A program made the position numbers and the translations under genes. Below, piece by piece: positions 1 to 14,600 of a stretch of 64,000 nt of DNA. Each line of letters begins with the position of its first letter. Position 1 is the stretch's first letter. The stretch lies in assembly GCF_035594125.1 (NCBI RefSeq), contig NC_087163.1, positions 5,667,001 through 5,731,000 of the forward strand. The letters are read 5' to 3'. Below the pieces are notes generated by a model. That model saw only the letters and a program-made list of their open reading frames with translations, searched no databases and was not told the origin of the DNA. The stretch is from Scylla paramamosain. Taxonomy: Eukaryota; Arthropoda; Malacostraca; Decapoda; Portunidae.

Positions 1-170
1 TGGTGATGATGGGCCTGATTATGGTGTTGGTGGTGATGGTTACTGTGCAGGAGACGGTGGCTGCGGCGGTGGAGGCGACGGCGAACATGTCGCGCTGATG
101 GTGGTGCCCTCCGGTTATGGGACGAGGAGGGAGGCGGAGGCGGGTGGGATGGTGGAGGCGGAGGGGCTAT
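1..170. repeat. Imperfect GGT/GGA/GGC trinucleotide-rich tract
   Basis: The left edge is a degenerate run of TGG, TGA and GGC triplets, G-rich on this strand and running off the window. No intact reading frame stands out. It looks like a decayed trinucleotide array that continues to the left. Confidence 0.6.
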
Positions 171-1341
171 AGTCAGTGTTTGGTATGGAGTGTGGCGATG
201 AGAACAGCGTGTAGTCATGAGTGGAGAGTGAGGTGAGAGGGATGAGGGAGTGGTGAGGGAGGAGTGTGGCGGCTGCTACTGGTGTGACGAGGTAAAAGAC
301 GCGGCTGAGTACAACGCTCCCCTGAACGCAGTGCACAGCCAGTCTCGGGGATGAGGCCGCGTCGTTGCGTACCTCCCACTCCCACACAACACTGCGCCGC
401 CACGTCAAGCTTAGTGGAGAGATAATCCCCGCGATGTACGTGCCCCTGACGCCTGTACTATGCTGCGTACCTCCTGTTCACAACACTGGTCACATATCTG
501 GGTCTCCTATCACGCTTTACTGGAAAATCACTGAGTTACATATTATCTTTCAACACAGACTTTTCATAACTGAGAGGAATGCAGGTGTTGTGTAAAGTTA
601 AAGTTACCTCTTTCTCACTACCTACTAGTTCTGTGATCCGCGAATGTTCATGAATAAAGTTACAATTAGCTGACCAATGTTTTTTATCTTTGCTTAATGA
701 AACGAGTAAAATAACTTACCTGATCATCCAACGATATTATCAACATAAATCAAAAGCAAATTTACCTTAGCTGACACTTTGGCACCTACAATATAATCAT
801 CCTTCAGATCTCCAAATAATTACACATTTACTGCGTTACCAATGATTCTATACATAAAGGAACACAAGGTAAGAAGAAACAGTAGCAGACCTGTTGCCCC
901 TTATAAGCCTGTTTGTAATAAGCTACACTACGAGTTTTTCAATCTGAAGAAAGATATGGAAGGTACTGAAGGAGAAAGCTGCACATTCGGTAAGTATTGG
1001 GTGGTGGGTATCCACATCAACTAACAGCGTACAGCCAAGTCACCCGTTTTCTCCCACAGGTAAAGCAGGACACAGCAGGTACCTGGCAGTGAATTAAGAG
1101 GTGAGGGTTGACCGGAGGAGGACAGGTGGGCGAGGGTGAGTGACAGCCTCGCCGCCCACCCTGCTGACCCACCCACAGTCTCAGTCGTCTACTCTTTCTG
1201 TACACTTTGCTCGCCTCACACCCACACCCTTCACCGTACGCTGTCCACCCGCCACCCCTCCCTCCACATTTTACCTTGTAGGTGAGTATATTTAAACACT
1301 AAATTAAATCTGCAGCGACTCGTTTCGCACGCGCACGTACA

Positions 1342-1342
<1 letters not shown>
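171..1342. other. Unique non-coding DNA with isolated splice-like signals
   Basis: AT-rich from about 600 to 860. A full consensus donor (CAG then GTAAGT) reads on the minus strand at 722-714, and a plus-strand donor GTAAGT sits at 990. A pyrimidine tract ending CCCACAG at 1059 is followed directly by GTAAAG at 1060. The 60-codon frame at 842-1024 crosses the 990 donor but resembles nothing I recognise. No gene can be supported. Confidence 0.5.

Positions 1343-1405
<63 letters not shown>
1343..1405. repeat. (CA)31 microsatellite
   Basis: A pure CA dinucleotide array of about 63 bp with no internal interruption. Open frames across it encode only Cys-Val repeats and are artefacts. Confidence 0.97.
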
Positions 1406-1406
<1 letters not shown>

Positions 1407-1875
1407 AATACCTTGTATTTGCCATTATTTGTCTGCATGTGTGTACCTACTGGGCTGTGTTTCTGACATCGACAACTAATTTACTTCCAATCTTCGTTAT
1501 GTATGCAAGAAACCACAGCGATTGACTTAAAAACTATGTAGACCAGGAGGTCCCTACATACAGACTGGAGGGACGTGGCAAAAGGACAAGTGCCTTCACC
1601 TAGTGTGACGTTAACAATCCATTTCATCCTACACGTCCTGCCCTCTGCCTCATCCAACCCAAGTAAGATACACAAGCCTCCCCAACACCAACACCACCAT
1701 CACTCCCCTACCAGTGACCTGACAACTCCGTCCTAACACCCAGACCCTCTCGACACATGCGCGTGAGCAGAATGACCCACGAGCCATTAGTCACCTACAG
1801 GGGCGGACGGAGGCGCAGAAGGTGTCGAGGAAGGGTCACCTCCTGCCGACATTTAGGTGAGCACCGCCCTCAGCA

Positions 1876-1878
<3 letters not shown>
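1406..1878. other. Unique non-coding DNA
   Basis: Mixed-composition sequence. A moderate acceptor-like CACCTACAG ends at 1800, but there is no sustained coding frame and no RNA gene. Confidence 0.5.
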
Positions 1879-1945
<67 letters not shown>

Positions 1946-1950
1946 ACACA
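1879..1950. repeat. (CA)n microsatellite
   Basis: About 66 bp of pure AC followed, after one inserted C, by a short second CA stub. Confidence 0.96.
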
Positions 1951-2394
1951 CCCTTCCTCACACGTACAAGAAGAAATAGGTCGAAAGTCAATCTGTAAAG
2001 TCAAACTGTTTCTTTTTTCCTTTACATTCAGCGGCGTCCTGGTGACCTCGACCTTACGCCTTTGCCTTGTCTTGACCTTACGACCTCTACTCCTCCCCTT
2101 CTTGACCCCGCCCAGCCGCCCTCAGCCGCACCGCTACCCAGAAACACAAGGGGAAAAAAATACACATCGTAAAGGCAGAAGTTGCACTGGAGGGAGAAAT
2201 CTTTTGCCTCAAGCTTGTTCTGCCTCACCGGTCACTACTGCTCTCACCGCCCTAACATGCACACCGGTAAATTTGTGTATGTGATTCCCAGTGTCTCCAC
2301 GCCCGAAACCTGCAGCGTCAGTCGCGGCAGGACACGGTCTTAACGGACACTGAGACACTGAACAGAAAAATTACGATGTTTTCTCCCCCGCGTC

Positions 2395-3190
2395 TTGTTT
2401 TTCATGTTGTTCAGTTTCTTGTTGGTGAATGAGCAGGTGACAGTTGCCCCTCCCTTCCCCAGGTGTGTGTCTTGTTCCCGATCTCCTACCTGTCCTCCAC
2501 TACCCTTGTTCATTGGTTTTTATCGTATTTTCCCTCTTTTATATACGTGTATCTTCAGTATCTCCTCCTCCTCTTCTCCCTCCTCCCCTGGTATCTGTTC
2601 TGAGGTATTCCTCTCATTATCATTCCTCTTCCTCCTCCCCCTCTTCATCATTCTCATCCTCTTTTTTTTTTTTTTTTTCCATCTAAATCATCCTCTTCTT
2701 TCCAACTCATGGCCTCGTTGTTGCAGGCGCCAAAAATCAATCTATCTCTCCTTCAGCTACGATTTCTGTCTCCTGATTTCACCGCCTCTTTATCTAATGC
2801 ATTTTAATAACAATAAATACTTGTTGAAAATAGAATAAAAGGAGTCTGCTTATGTGTTACTGCTTGAATATTGTCTCAGTGCCGTGTTATTATTAACCTC
2901 GAAACCGTGGTGTATTTTCCTTCACCACAATAATACTCGAAGGGTTAAGAGGAATCCGAAATTTATGGGTGAAATATTAATAAACCTCAAGAATTCCACG
3001 ACTTTCATTATTCCTCCTCTTTCTTTTCTCTTCTCCAGTGCCTTCTCGTTTTCCTCCATGGTCATCTCCTCCTCCTACTCCTTATCCTCCACCACCACCA
3101 TCACCACCACCACCACCACCTCCTCCTCCTCCTCCTCTTCTCTCTTCCTCCTCTTCCTGCTCTTACACCTTCTCCTCTCCTTTTGGGCTT
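2395..3190. repeat. Pyrimidine-rich low-complexity tract with T17 and decayed CTC/CAC triplets
   Basis: The plus strand is dominated by C and T. It holds a 17-base T run at 2662-2678, a CAC-triplet block near 3088-3120 and a CTC-triplet block near 3120-3170. Two acceptor-like ends are embedded: TTCCCCAG at 2462 and GTTGTTGCAG at 2726. Frames here give Ser/Leu/Phe-rich peptides and are not credible proteins. Confidence 0.7.
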
Positions 3191-3537
3191 TCTTAGTTTC
3201 GTGTAACATTAGAATAAAATCTTTTACAGCAATTTTCATCCCTGTTATCTGCTCCATCTTGGCTCCTCGCTGCCCGTCTGCCCCTCCCGGCGATACCTCC
3301 CGCCTGCCTGCCCATTCCTCATCCCCGGTGCCTCCCTAACAGGCGGGGCCCCAGTAGCCAGACAGGCGTGAGTGACGGGCGCCCACCCCAACCCAGTCCC
3401 CTGACACCCTATGCTGATATACGGGACTAAAGCCTTCCCTCCTTCCCTGCCTCTCCCTTACCCTTACCCAGCCCCTTGCCCTTCCTATCCCTCGCCTTTC
3501 CTCTCCTTTCTTGCTTCCTTCCTTCCTTCGCACAGGT

Positions 3538-4261
<724 letters not shown>

Positions 4262-4308
<47 letters not shown>
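4262..4308. repeat. (CT)23 microsatellite
   Basis: A pure 47-bp array that is the inverse complement of the GA array beginning about 125 bp downstream, so the two could pair as a long stem. Confidence 0.96.
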
Positions 4309-4310
<2 letters not shown>

Positions 4311-4428
4311 GTTTATGCATTTTATTTTACATAACAATAATATTTCATAGAGATTTAAGGTATTTCTATAATCGCACCACAATGAATAAAAACAATTGTT
4401 TCGAAAAGCAAGAAGCTCCTGGTGATGT

Positions 4429-4618
<190 letters not shown>

Positions 4619-4632
4619 GGACAGACAGAAAA

Positions 4633-5001
<369 letters not shown>

Positions 5002-5067
5002 GCCAGAAAAGCATTACGAGCAGATACACTGAAAAAGTAACCGTAAAAATGACCTGAGCTTCAGTCC

Positions 5068-5068
<1 letters not shown>

Positions 5069-5106
<38 letters not shown>
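5069..5106. repeat. (CA)19 microsatellite
   Basis: A pure 38-bp array. It pairs in inverse orientation with the GT array at 5312-5356. Confidence 0.96.
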
Positions 5107-5108
<2 letters not shown>

Positions 5109-5309
5109 CTCGAGACAAAGAGCGGCAAGTGTTTCGATGCGCTTTGATGAATCCTCACTCACCGCATCGGATTATCGGGCACAAGTCTCAATAGCTGAAC
5201 TGCCGCGGCTCCAGAGACGGTCACACACTTCGTCCTGCCCAATGGATCACTTTGCTGCTCGTGGCGTGAACGACTCGGGGCTGCATGACACTCCTTCACG
5301 TAATGCCGC

Positions 5310-5311
<2 letters not shown>

Positions 5312-5356
<45 letters not shown>
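5312..5356. repeat. (GT)22 microsatellite
   Basis: A pure 45-bp array. The 205 bp between it and the CA array at 5069-5106 is unique sequence with no recognisable gene. Confidence 0.96.
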
Positions 5357-5358
<2 letters not shown>

Positions 5359-5578
5359 ATGCCGTGCAGTTTCTCATGGAACGTGCCACCGCCAGGAATG
5401 TTAATTATACCTGAGTGAGGCAAAACAAGTGGTCCTGGGGAGTCGGGGTGTATTAGGTGTATTAAAACTGCAGGTGACTAAGGAGCAGTGGCCTGGGGGT
5501 GGTGTGTCAGAAGGACGTGGCCTCCTATACACGTGAGCAATGAGGGGTGGATGAAATAGCTGCCTCGTCTGCCTCAGT

Positions 5579-5610
5579 CATAAGAACATAAGAACATAAG
5601 AACATAAGAA
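5579..5610 (-). repeat. Four perfect 8-bp units (TTCTTATG on the minus strand): retrotransposon 3' tail
   Basis: CATAAGAA is repeated four times exactly on the plus strand. Read on the minus strand, the array lies directly after the 3' untranslated part of the neighbouring retrotransposon fragment. CR1-clade elements characteristically end in short 8-bp tandem repeats rather than poly(A), and this fits that pattern. Confidence 0.85.
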
Positions 5611-5960
5611 ATAAGGGAAGCTGCAAGAAGCGACCAGGCTTACACGTGGCAGTCCCTGTATGAAACACTCCTACCTATTTCCACCTATCATCCCCATCCA
5701 TAAACTTGTCTAATCTTCTCTTAAAGCTCTCTAGTGTCCTAGCACTAACTACATGATTACTGAGTCCGTTCCACTCATCTATGTTCCACTCATCTAAAAA
5801 GTCACAGAAACTCTCAATATATCTCTGCCTCGCCCTCTCTGACCCGGTCCCCCGCCCCTCCCGTCTGGCAAATGCTCGATCACGGCTGCAACTCATTTCC
5901 TCTGTGGAGTTTTATGAGCACAGTTGACCGTCCATTTTACATCACTCAAGGAGAAGCGCC
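5611..5960 (-). mobile_element. 5'-truncated CR1-like non-LTR retrotransposon, C-terminal end of the reverse-transcriptase ORF
   Basis: The minus-strand frame at 5896-5675 ends with residues LSNHVVSARTLESFKRRLDK, followed by a short acidic and Trp-containing end and a TAG stop. The pattern W-N-x-L-x-x-x-VV-x-A-x-[ST]-L-x-x-F-K-x-x-L-D-K is the familiar extreme C-terminus of reverse-transcriptase ORFs of CR1, Jockey and related elements. Sixty-odd bases of 3' untranslated sequence and the 8-bp tail follow. A 15-bp direct duplication at about 5770-5799 repeats the codons for D-E-W-N inside the frame. A stop lies upstream of the Met, and the endonuclease and RT core are absent, so it is a dead 5'-truncated copy. 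The left limit is clear; the right (5') limit is only approximate. Confidence 0.75.
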
Positions 5961-6036
5961 CCGCCCATCCTGCCGCCCGTAACGCAAGGAGGAGGTGATG
6001 TTGATTAAGTGGCGTCGAACAGCGGTCCAATGCAAG

Positions 6037-6059
6037 CCAGTCAGCCAGTCAGCCAGTCA
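6037..6059. repeat. Three-unit 8-bp repeat (CCAGTCAG)
   Basis: CCAGTCAG occurs in three near-perfect copies. It is a small slippage product distinct from the 20-bp array that follows. Confidence 0.85.
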
Positions 6060-6115
6060 ACAAGTGGCGGGACAAATAAAATGCAGCAAAAATACCTCGC
6101 ACATAAGAGCGATGC

Positions 6116-6228
6116 ATGAATACGCTGAGTCGCCATGAATTTTTCCCAGTCACTATCAATTCTACGCCGTCACCGTGAATTACATTAAATCATCGCTAAT
6201 TGTACCCTGCCACTCGGAGTTTTATCCA
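6116..6228. repeat. Diverged 20-bp-period tandem array, five to six units
   Basis: Units start at 6129, 6149, 6169, 6189 and 6209, exactly 20 bp apart. They share a core close to GTCACYRTSAATT followed by seven variable bases. An earlier unit at about 6116 is offset by 19 bp. The AATT core recurs at 6138, 6158, 6178 and 6198, and as AGTT at 6218. Two helical turns separate the units, so all cores face the same side of the DNA. Confidence 0.75.
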
Positions 6229-7138
<910 letters not shown>

Positions 7139-7232
7139 GAAGACAAACTCCAAGGCCTTTTAGATCATCACTTGCTATCCAAAGAGGAAACAGGTGGAAC
7201 CTCCATGGACGCGCCTACATATGGAGTTGCTA

Positions 7233-7262
7233 CCTCCTCCTCCTCCTCCTCCTCCTCCTCCT
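7233..7262. repeat. (CCT)10 trinucleotide repeat
   Basis: Ten perfect CTC triplets. Frames through it give Ser or Pro runs only. Confidence 0.93.
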
Positions 7263-8120
7263 CTTTGCAGTACCCGTTCACTCATAACTCTGACGCATCT
7301 TGACTGGTCTTTACAGTTCCTTCTCGCCCTAATCGCCTTCCAGCTGGTCCTTGATAGTGCATTTCACGGGTTATGAACATGTAGCGTCAGGCGGCGCACC
7401 CCCCTCCCCCCAGGGCTCCTCCTCCCACTGGCCTGCTAGCTAAGCCCTGGGATCACGACCCGCACGGATAACTGGACTGGAGACTTTCAAGGTGGACACA
7501 TGGAAGTAATATATGAAAGAGGATCGCATGGGTGTTTGTAGATAGCGGAAAATGGTAGACGTATCAGTGATTCTCGGGCGCCATGTGTGTGCTACTAAAG
7601 GCTATTTCTAATATATACAATAAGAATGGTATTAAGTCTAATTGGAAATCTTGAAGTGCAAGTACAAGAAAGTTAAGGACTTCAGAGCACCTTGTAAAAA
7701 TCAACCCCTAAGATAGAAAACGCAAAAACAAATTTAAATAAAAATAAAAAAAGATTTATTCCCAACTAGTCACTTGGCATCTGTTCATGTGTTTGCTCTC
7801 CTTTCCTTACCTCGCCCAAGGAAGTAACGCCATCGTATCACTGCTGTCTCTCCCTCAGCGGCACTAAGTCAGGCAGGCACGGGCCCGTCATAGCTGAGCC
7901 ACCAGCCATGCACAGAGCAGACAACCCTTGCGTTCAGCGACTGGGACTCACCCTCGGGCCTGACGCAGTAATATCCCGGCATTCATGGAGATTATTCTTC
8001 CCTTTATCACACGACAACCTTGCTTAAGGGTCACAGACTTTAAAGAGGAACAAACTGAACAACCAGACTGTCTAGTGTGCGAAGATTAGTTACATGCAAA
8101 AGAGAAAAAGAAATCTTATG
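7263..8120. other. Unique DNA with a C-rich knot and an acceptor-like site
   Basis: Two runs of six C flank a T at 7399-7411, next to a 9-bp inverted repeat (CCCAGGGCT at 7409-7417 with its complement at 7443-7451). A strong pyrimidine tract ending CCTCAG lies at about 7858 and is followed by an open frame of about 59 codons with no recognised similarity. AT-rich filler at 7590-7760. Confidence 0.45.

Positions 8121-9775
<1,655 letters not shown>

Positions 9776-9815
<40 letters not shown>
9776..9815. repeat. (CA)20 microsatellite
   Basis: A pure 40-bp array. Confidence 0.96.
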
Positions 9816-9816
<1 letters not shown>

Positions 9817-10015
9817 CTGTCCCACAAGAAACAAAGCGTGATGCTCTTCTCCCCAGAGTCATGCGTGACTTCCGCAGGTCCCAGGTGTCACTCCTCCCTC
9901 AAGGTCCTCTTCTCCCTGTCTCTCCACATTACTGGGAAAGAGAGAGAAAAAAAACGCACAGCTCCTAATCCTCATATTTCTACTCGCGTGATTACTAATT
10001 TCCCTCCACCAACAG

Positions 10016-10281
10016 GCCTCGGGGACACCTGTACGCCTCGTCGCCTCACGCAGGTGTCGCTGGTGGTCTACTTCAGGAGCAAGACGTCCACTACAAGCGC
10101 CTTAGAAGGACCTAGCTCGGGTCCATTGCATCCCCACCCCTCTCCCTCGCCTCACCTCACCTATCATACATCATCACCACCACAATTCTCCGTGGCAACA
10201 CTTCATGCCGGCGGCGCAGGCCTGACGTGTGCAGGGGTGTGTGAAGGGGGTGAGGGGAGGGCAAACGGCGAGAATGAGTGA
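10016..10281 (+). other. Exon-like open segment behind a good acceptor
   Basis: The sequence TTACTAATTT (branch-point-like) is followed by a C/T tract ending CAACAG at 10015. The segment after it stays open for about 88 codons in one frame and stops at 10279. The peptide is Ser/Thr/Pro/Gly-rich and I do not recognise it. A matching upstream exon is not evident, so this may be chance. Confidence 0.15.
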
Positions 10282-12770
10282 ATTAACAACTGAAGGAAGC
10301 AAAATATAGTGAAGGTGGCCGCACGCACTGGAGAATGAGCGTGTGATGAAGGCGGCAACAAAACGTGGCGTGAGGAGAGGGCAAGACAGAAAGGAGACAA
10401 AGCCAAGATGGTGAGAGTTTAAATCTTACAGGTAAAGCTGAGGCAATGAGCTGGCTGTGTAGCGAAGGCTTATTTGAGGAGGTGTAGTGTAGTGCCAGTG
10501 AGTAGTGGCGGTGTTAGTTTTGGCGATGGTGGTGCAGGTAAACAAAGGACTCTCCATTCCCAGACAAGCCGGTGTCAGTGAGGCGCCCCCCTCCTCCCCA
10601 CCCGCCATCACCCACACGCCCTCCAGCCCACCCCGGCCTGCTAATAAACCACTCCAGCAACTTCCTCCGTCTCCTCCACCCTCGGCTCGTTTACTTGAGC
10701 TAATGTAATCAAATATTTACCTCATCCCTCTGTACAGTATTTATCTCCTCGCCCGGGGTTCACCTTCATGCTAATGAGCCGCTGGAAGACAAAACTATAC
10801 AGAAGGAGCTTCGGCGTTCCCTTCAGGGCACTTTTGGGGACGGGGCGGCGGGGAATGGTAATGTGAGAGGTGAGAGTCTCGGAGGGACACCGCGAGGAAA
10901 AAAAAAAAAAAACAAGGAAAACTGATAAAGAAAAAACAGGAGTTTTCCTTGACAGGGACACTTCGAAATCTCCTCGACCTTCATGAGAACTGTGCACAGC
11001 CTGGTCGACCACCTCACCCAGGTATCCTTAGGTGACCACCTCTCAACAGCCGACAGTCAGGTGAGCCCGGCAGGTAACGCGGAGGAGCGGGGGGGGGGGC
11101 GGCAGGGCGTGCAGCAGGCGGCGGAGGTATTGCTCTAACGAGGTAGTGTCAGAGCGGTGGGCGCTTTACAAGCCGGCCGTCAGCTTGCCATTAGAACAGG
11201 GCAGCGAGTCTGGCCGCAAGGTGGTAATCTAACCGACGATTTACCTAAGTGGTCGAACCATATGTCAGGGGATAATGAGCCTTGTGTCCCGGTGTGTGGC
11301 GGGTGGAGGACTTAGGCTGCGTTTCGTGCGGGTTCCACACTTGTTCCAGAACCAAGTTAAAGAAGGCGCTAAGTTATACAGTGGTGTAATAGCTTGGTTA
11401 ACTAGGATGATATACGGACGTGCTGTGTTAATCCTTCGCTCGGTTATCCAGGCTGCTTTATGTGCATCCCTCCACCTCTCCTGACCCCTCCACAGCCCCT
11501 CACTCCACTCAGTGAACGCTCCACCTCGCCCTTGACCTCTGCAGTGGAACAACAAAAACACTGTTACTTTTCGCCGAGGAGAAGAAGACACACAAGAAGT
11601 TAGTGTGGGTTGCTGTCTGAGCCGCGGGGGGGAGAAGGAGGAGAGCGCCGGCGGAGCATAGAGTGAGGGAGACACCCTGGCGGGACGTGAGGTGTGGGAG
11701 AGGCACCGCAGCGGCTGAATAAGTGTGAGGCAAACACGAGTGCGGTGCTGTTAATGTGTTTTCTTACACCCGGCCCTGACGCCCCTTCGCCGCCACAGGG
11801 ACGTAAGCAGCACCCAAGCCTCGTTCACGCCACCGAAGTCAAGGCTTATGGCGGGGCGGCGAGGCGCTAGGAGGGAGGGACCCACTTGGAGCCTCATGAC
11901 AAAGGAGAGTGTTCGTGTAGCATCGAGGGTAGATTCAGAGAGAAATGATAATGAATGACTGAATAAATCAACCATTTAATAAAGCTAATGGATACAGAAA
12001 GAAGCAATGATAAATCTGCCACATAGCAGACTTGCTGGATAAATAAAAACAAGGAGGCGGTGAACCATACAGCACCAAGACTCCTGTGAGAGACACTTTC
12101 CAGGTCCACACCCATGTCTTCCCCGCGCGAAACAAGAGTCACGTTGCCTCTCACACTCAAGATTCAATACATTTACCTCTTCTTCTCTTACTCCTCCAAA
12201 AAAAGAAAAAAAAAGTCCCTCAGGTAAATTCAGCAAACACCACCACTGCTCACCTTCAACATAACAACAAACGCCTGCACGACCTAGCGGTGCGGGGAGC
12301 TAGGCGCCCCTGGAGGCTACAGATGTGCGCTGGACGGTCAGGTGCAGGAGGGTGTGAGGGAATCAGGCGCAGGAGGTCGCGGCTCACACAAAGGCGCCTC
12401 TCTGGGCCTGACTGGCATGAGATGTTCAATGGCAACGGTCGTAAATGCCCTTAATGTGGTGACTGTCAGTTCGCATGATAAATCGCTCGCCGTCTGGACT
12501 CTGCAAAACTCACTCAATTCTCCAGTCACGCCTTGCCACATTAATCATGCACCAAAAATCCATTGTTTTTAACGCAACCGGTAATTTTGTAGTCCAATTG
12601 CAACTGCAGGAGTGTTTCGGAGTATTTTTTCGCGTCATAAATAAGAGAATAGTTTAAATTTCATTACGAGGAGGAGTCTTAATGGAGGCGGGGAAGAAGT
12701 TAACTTTTACCGGCAAAACCCACACTGGTTAATGCGCCTAATACGTATCGGGCTCTTCTGTGTCTCCTCA
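10282..12770. other. Unique GC-moderate non-coding DNA
   Basis: Contains an A-rich run at 10899-10912 and an 11-base G run at 11089-11099 followed by further GG/GGG groups (possible quadruplex). A purine-rich patch lies at 11610-11650. The short frames on both strands look random. Confidence 0.45.
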
Positions 12771-12771
12771 G

Positions 12772-12810
12772 CAGACCTTCTGAGGAACAGAGTCATCTCA
12801 CAAGTCAGTC
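12772..12810 (+). other. Candidate 39-nt microexon
   Basis: It is bounded by an acceptor with tract TCTTCTGTGTCTCCTCAG ending at 12771 and a consensus donor GTAAGT at 12811. Two of three frames are open. A second acceptor with a long pyrimidine tract ends at 12921. Joining 12810 to 12922 keeps a frame open to a stop at 13104-13106, and the 111-bp putative intron is itself a multiple of three and open. No family recognised; low confidence. Confidence 0.22.
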
Positions 12811-12921
12811 GTAAGTGGCGGCCTCGGCGGGCAATAATTCTAAGCTCCTGCAAAACCTGGTGCCTCTATTCCCTCCCGCACTCCCTCTCTCCCTGTCTTT
12901 CCTTCCTCCAACCGAGCGCAG

Positions 12922-14600
12922 GCACGACCGACGCCACACAGCCCACTGTCGAAGCTGAAGTTAATGGTTTGTCATCGCCCACAGCACTCACCTTCCCCCT
13001 CCATCCCGATCCCTCTCTCCCTCCCTCTCTACTTCCACCTCACGCCAGCTGGACAAGTACAACTGCGGCTTTCATTAAGGTTGCTTATTGTACTGATTCC
13101 TATTAAGAGCCTGGGTCGTGTTCGCTCAGCTCCTACACGGCAGTAGATCAAGAAATGTCAGAAGCCCGGAATGGTTTTCGCCGTCCTGACATTTCGCAAT
13201 TCAAATACACGTGCACTCTACGAGGGAATTATACACCAATTAATCGCAAGAGAAAAAAACTACCGTGTGGTCAAGTATTCTTTGTTCTAGAGTAATTTTT
13301 TAATAATTAACAAGACTCTGGAGACTGACAGTTTCACCTTTTCAAGCAAGAAGGTCATCGTACCACTCGGTGCTGAAAAAAATAAACTACCGTCTGTAAA
13401 TGTAGTTGTTTTTATGGTACTTATCAACAATTGATTACAGGCATGTTTTAATAAGGTACTAACGGCCCAGGTGGCTCTCCCTAAGGAATCCACCTGCAGG
13501 CAAGTATAGCGGCAATATAAAGATTACTTTCGCGTTTGTATTAAATTTATTTCTTATACCATTTGTATTATAAAAACAATCCCATCTTTTTCCCGTCACC
13601 AGCAAAGCCACGGGCCAGCAATCGAATCCGCTGCACCACAAGTCTCAGGAAAGGGAGCTTCGGCTTCTGAAAAGCACTGAACCTCACGATGGATTTCAGG
13701 AAGTATTGCACAGTTGTGTTAGCACTTGACAGCCAGGTGTTGGTGTTTGCAGGCTTGTTACGAGTTCACATCGGAGGTTTAATGGGTAGGCGCTTTGCAT
13801 AAAAAGGTTTCAACACGTCATGCCTCTTCCTCATACACGTGTGAGCCCTTTAACATCACGCATAAAATGAGATCCTTCCCAACAAAAGCGACCCTTACGA
13901 GTGTGTATAATAGGGTTTATTTTCACCTTAGCCTTGATGGTTGTCTACAGCCAGTCACAGCAGGAGCTTCATGCACCTCGTCACATGACTGAAACTGCGC
14001 TTTACCGGAGCTGACCAGCCTGATGCAGCGATTACGGCTCATATGTCCCGAGGCAGTAGAGTCCACGGCGGGAAACAATGTCCGGAAAACTGAGCCTTAG
14101 AGAGCAAGTTCATAAATTAGGAATGAGTGGCGTGCGATGCTTCACACAACTCCCCAGTTACCACAGCAACACCTGCCTCTTCCCTCCTGCCACGGAGCCT
14201 CAGATGAACATGATCCAGCTCCTCACCAGGGCCGGATCCGCGCCCTTCGTGCCGCCCACCCTCGACATCAGCCCACATCAGGCAATCGTATTCGTGCATC
14301 TCACAGTCCTGAGTCTCTCTCAAGCAAACTCTAATTATGGCGCGGGTCGGCGATGCCTTCCATTCCTGGCTGTCTCGGGGCTGAGGGTGGAGTGAGTTCA
14401 GTGCTCGTCGGGAGTGTTTATACATCGCACCGGAGTCTGACTGCCGGCCAGATGTTATCTCGCTGCCATCACCCCGTGGGAGCTGCCAGTGCCCCCGCCC
14501 TTCTCCACCCCCTCCCTCACCCTCACCCCGGAGAGTACTAATGATCTGAACGCCTGCTCCTGCTGCTTCCCGGCGGGTGAGTCCCGGGAGGGCGGCACGA
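12922..14600. other. Unique non-coding DNA
   Basis: Mixed composition. A 197-codon minus-strand frame (14710-14117) lies across the right end in GC-rich sequence but shows no domain or motif; I treat it as chance. Confidence 0.4.

Noticed and set aside
7409..7451. Hairpin with an internal ACTGGCCTGCTA, resembling the start of miR-193
   Set aside because: Only 12 bases agree. They lie in the loop of a 9-bp stem rather than on an arm, and no 60-90-nt precursor fold is apparent.
11085..11130. G11 run with further G groups as a regulatory quadruplex
   Set aside because: Structure is possible, but a single homopolymer G run is common noise and nothing nearby ties it to a promoter.
13600..13650. 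TCGAATCC-containing segment resembling a tRNA T-arm
   Set aside because: No matching acceptor stem, D-arm or anticodon arm in either direction.
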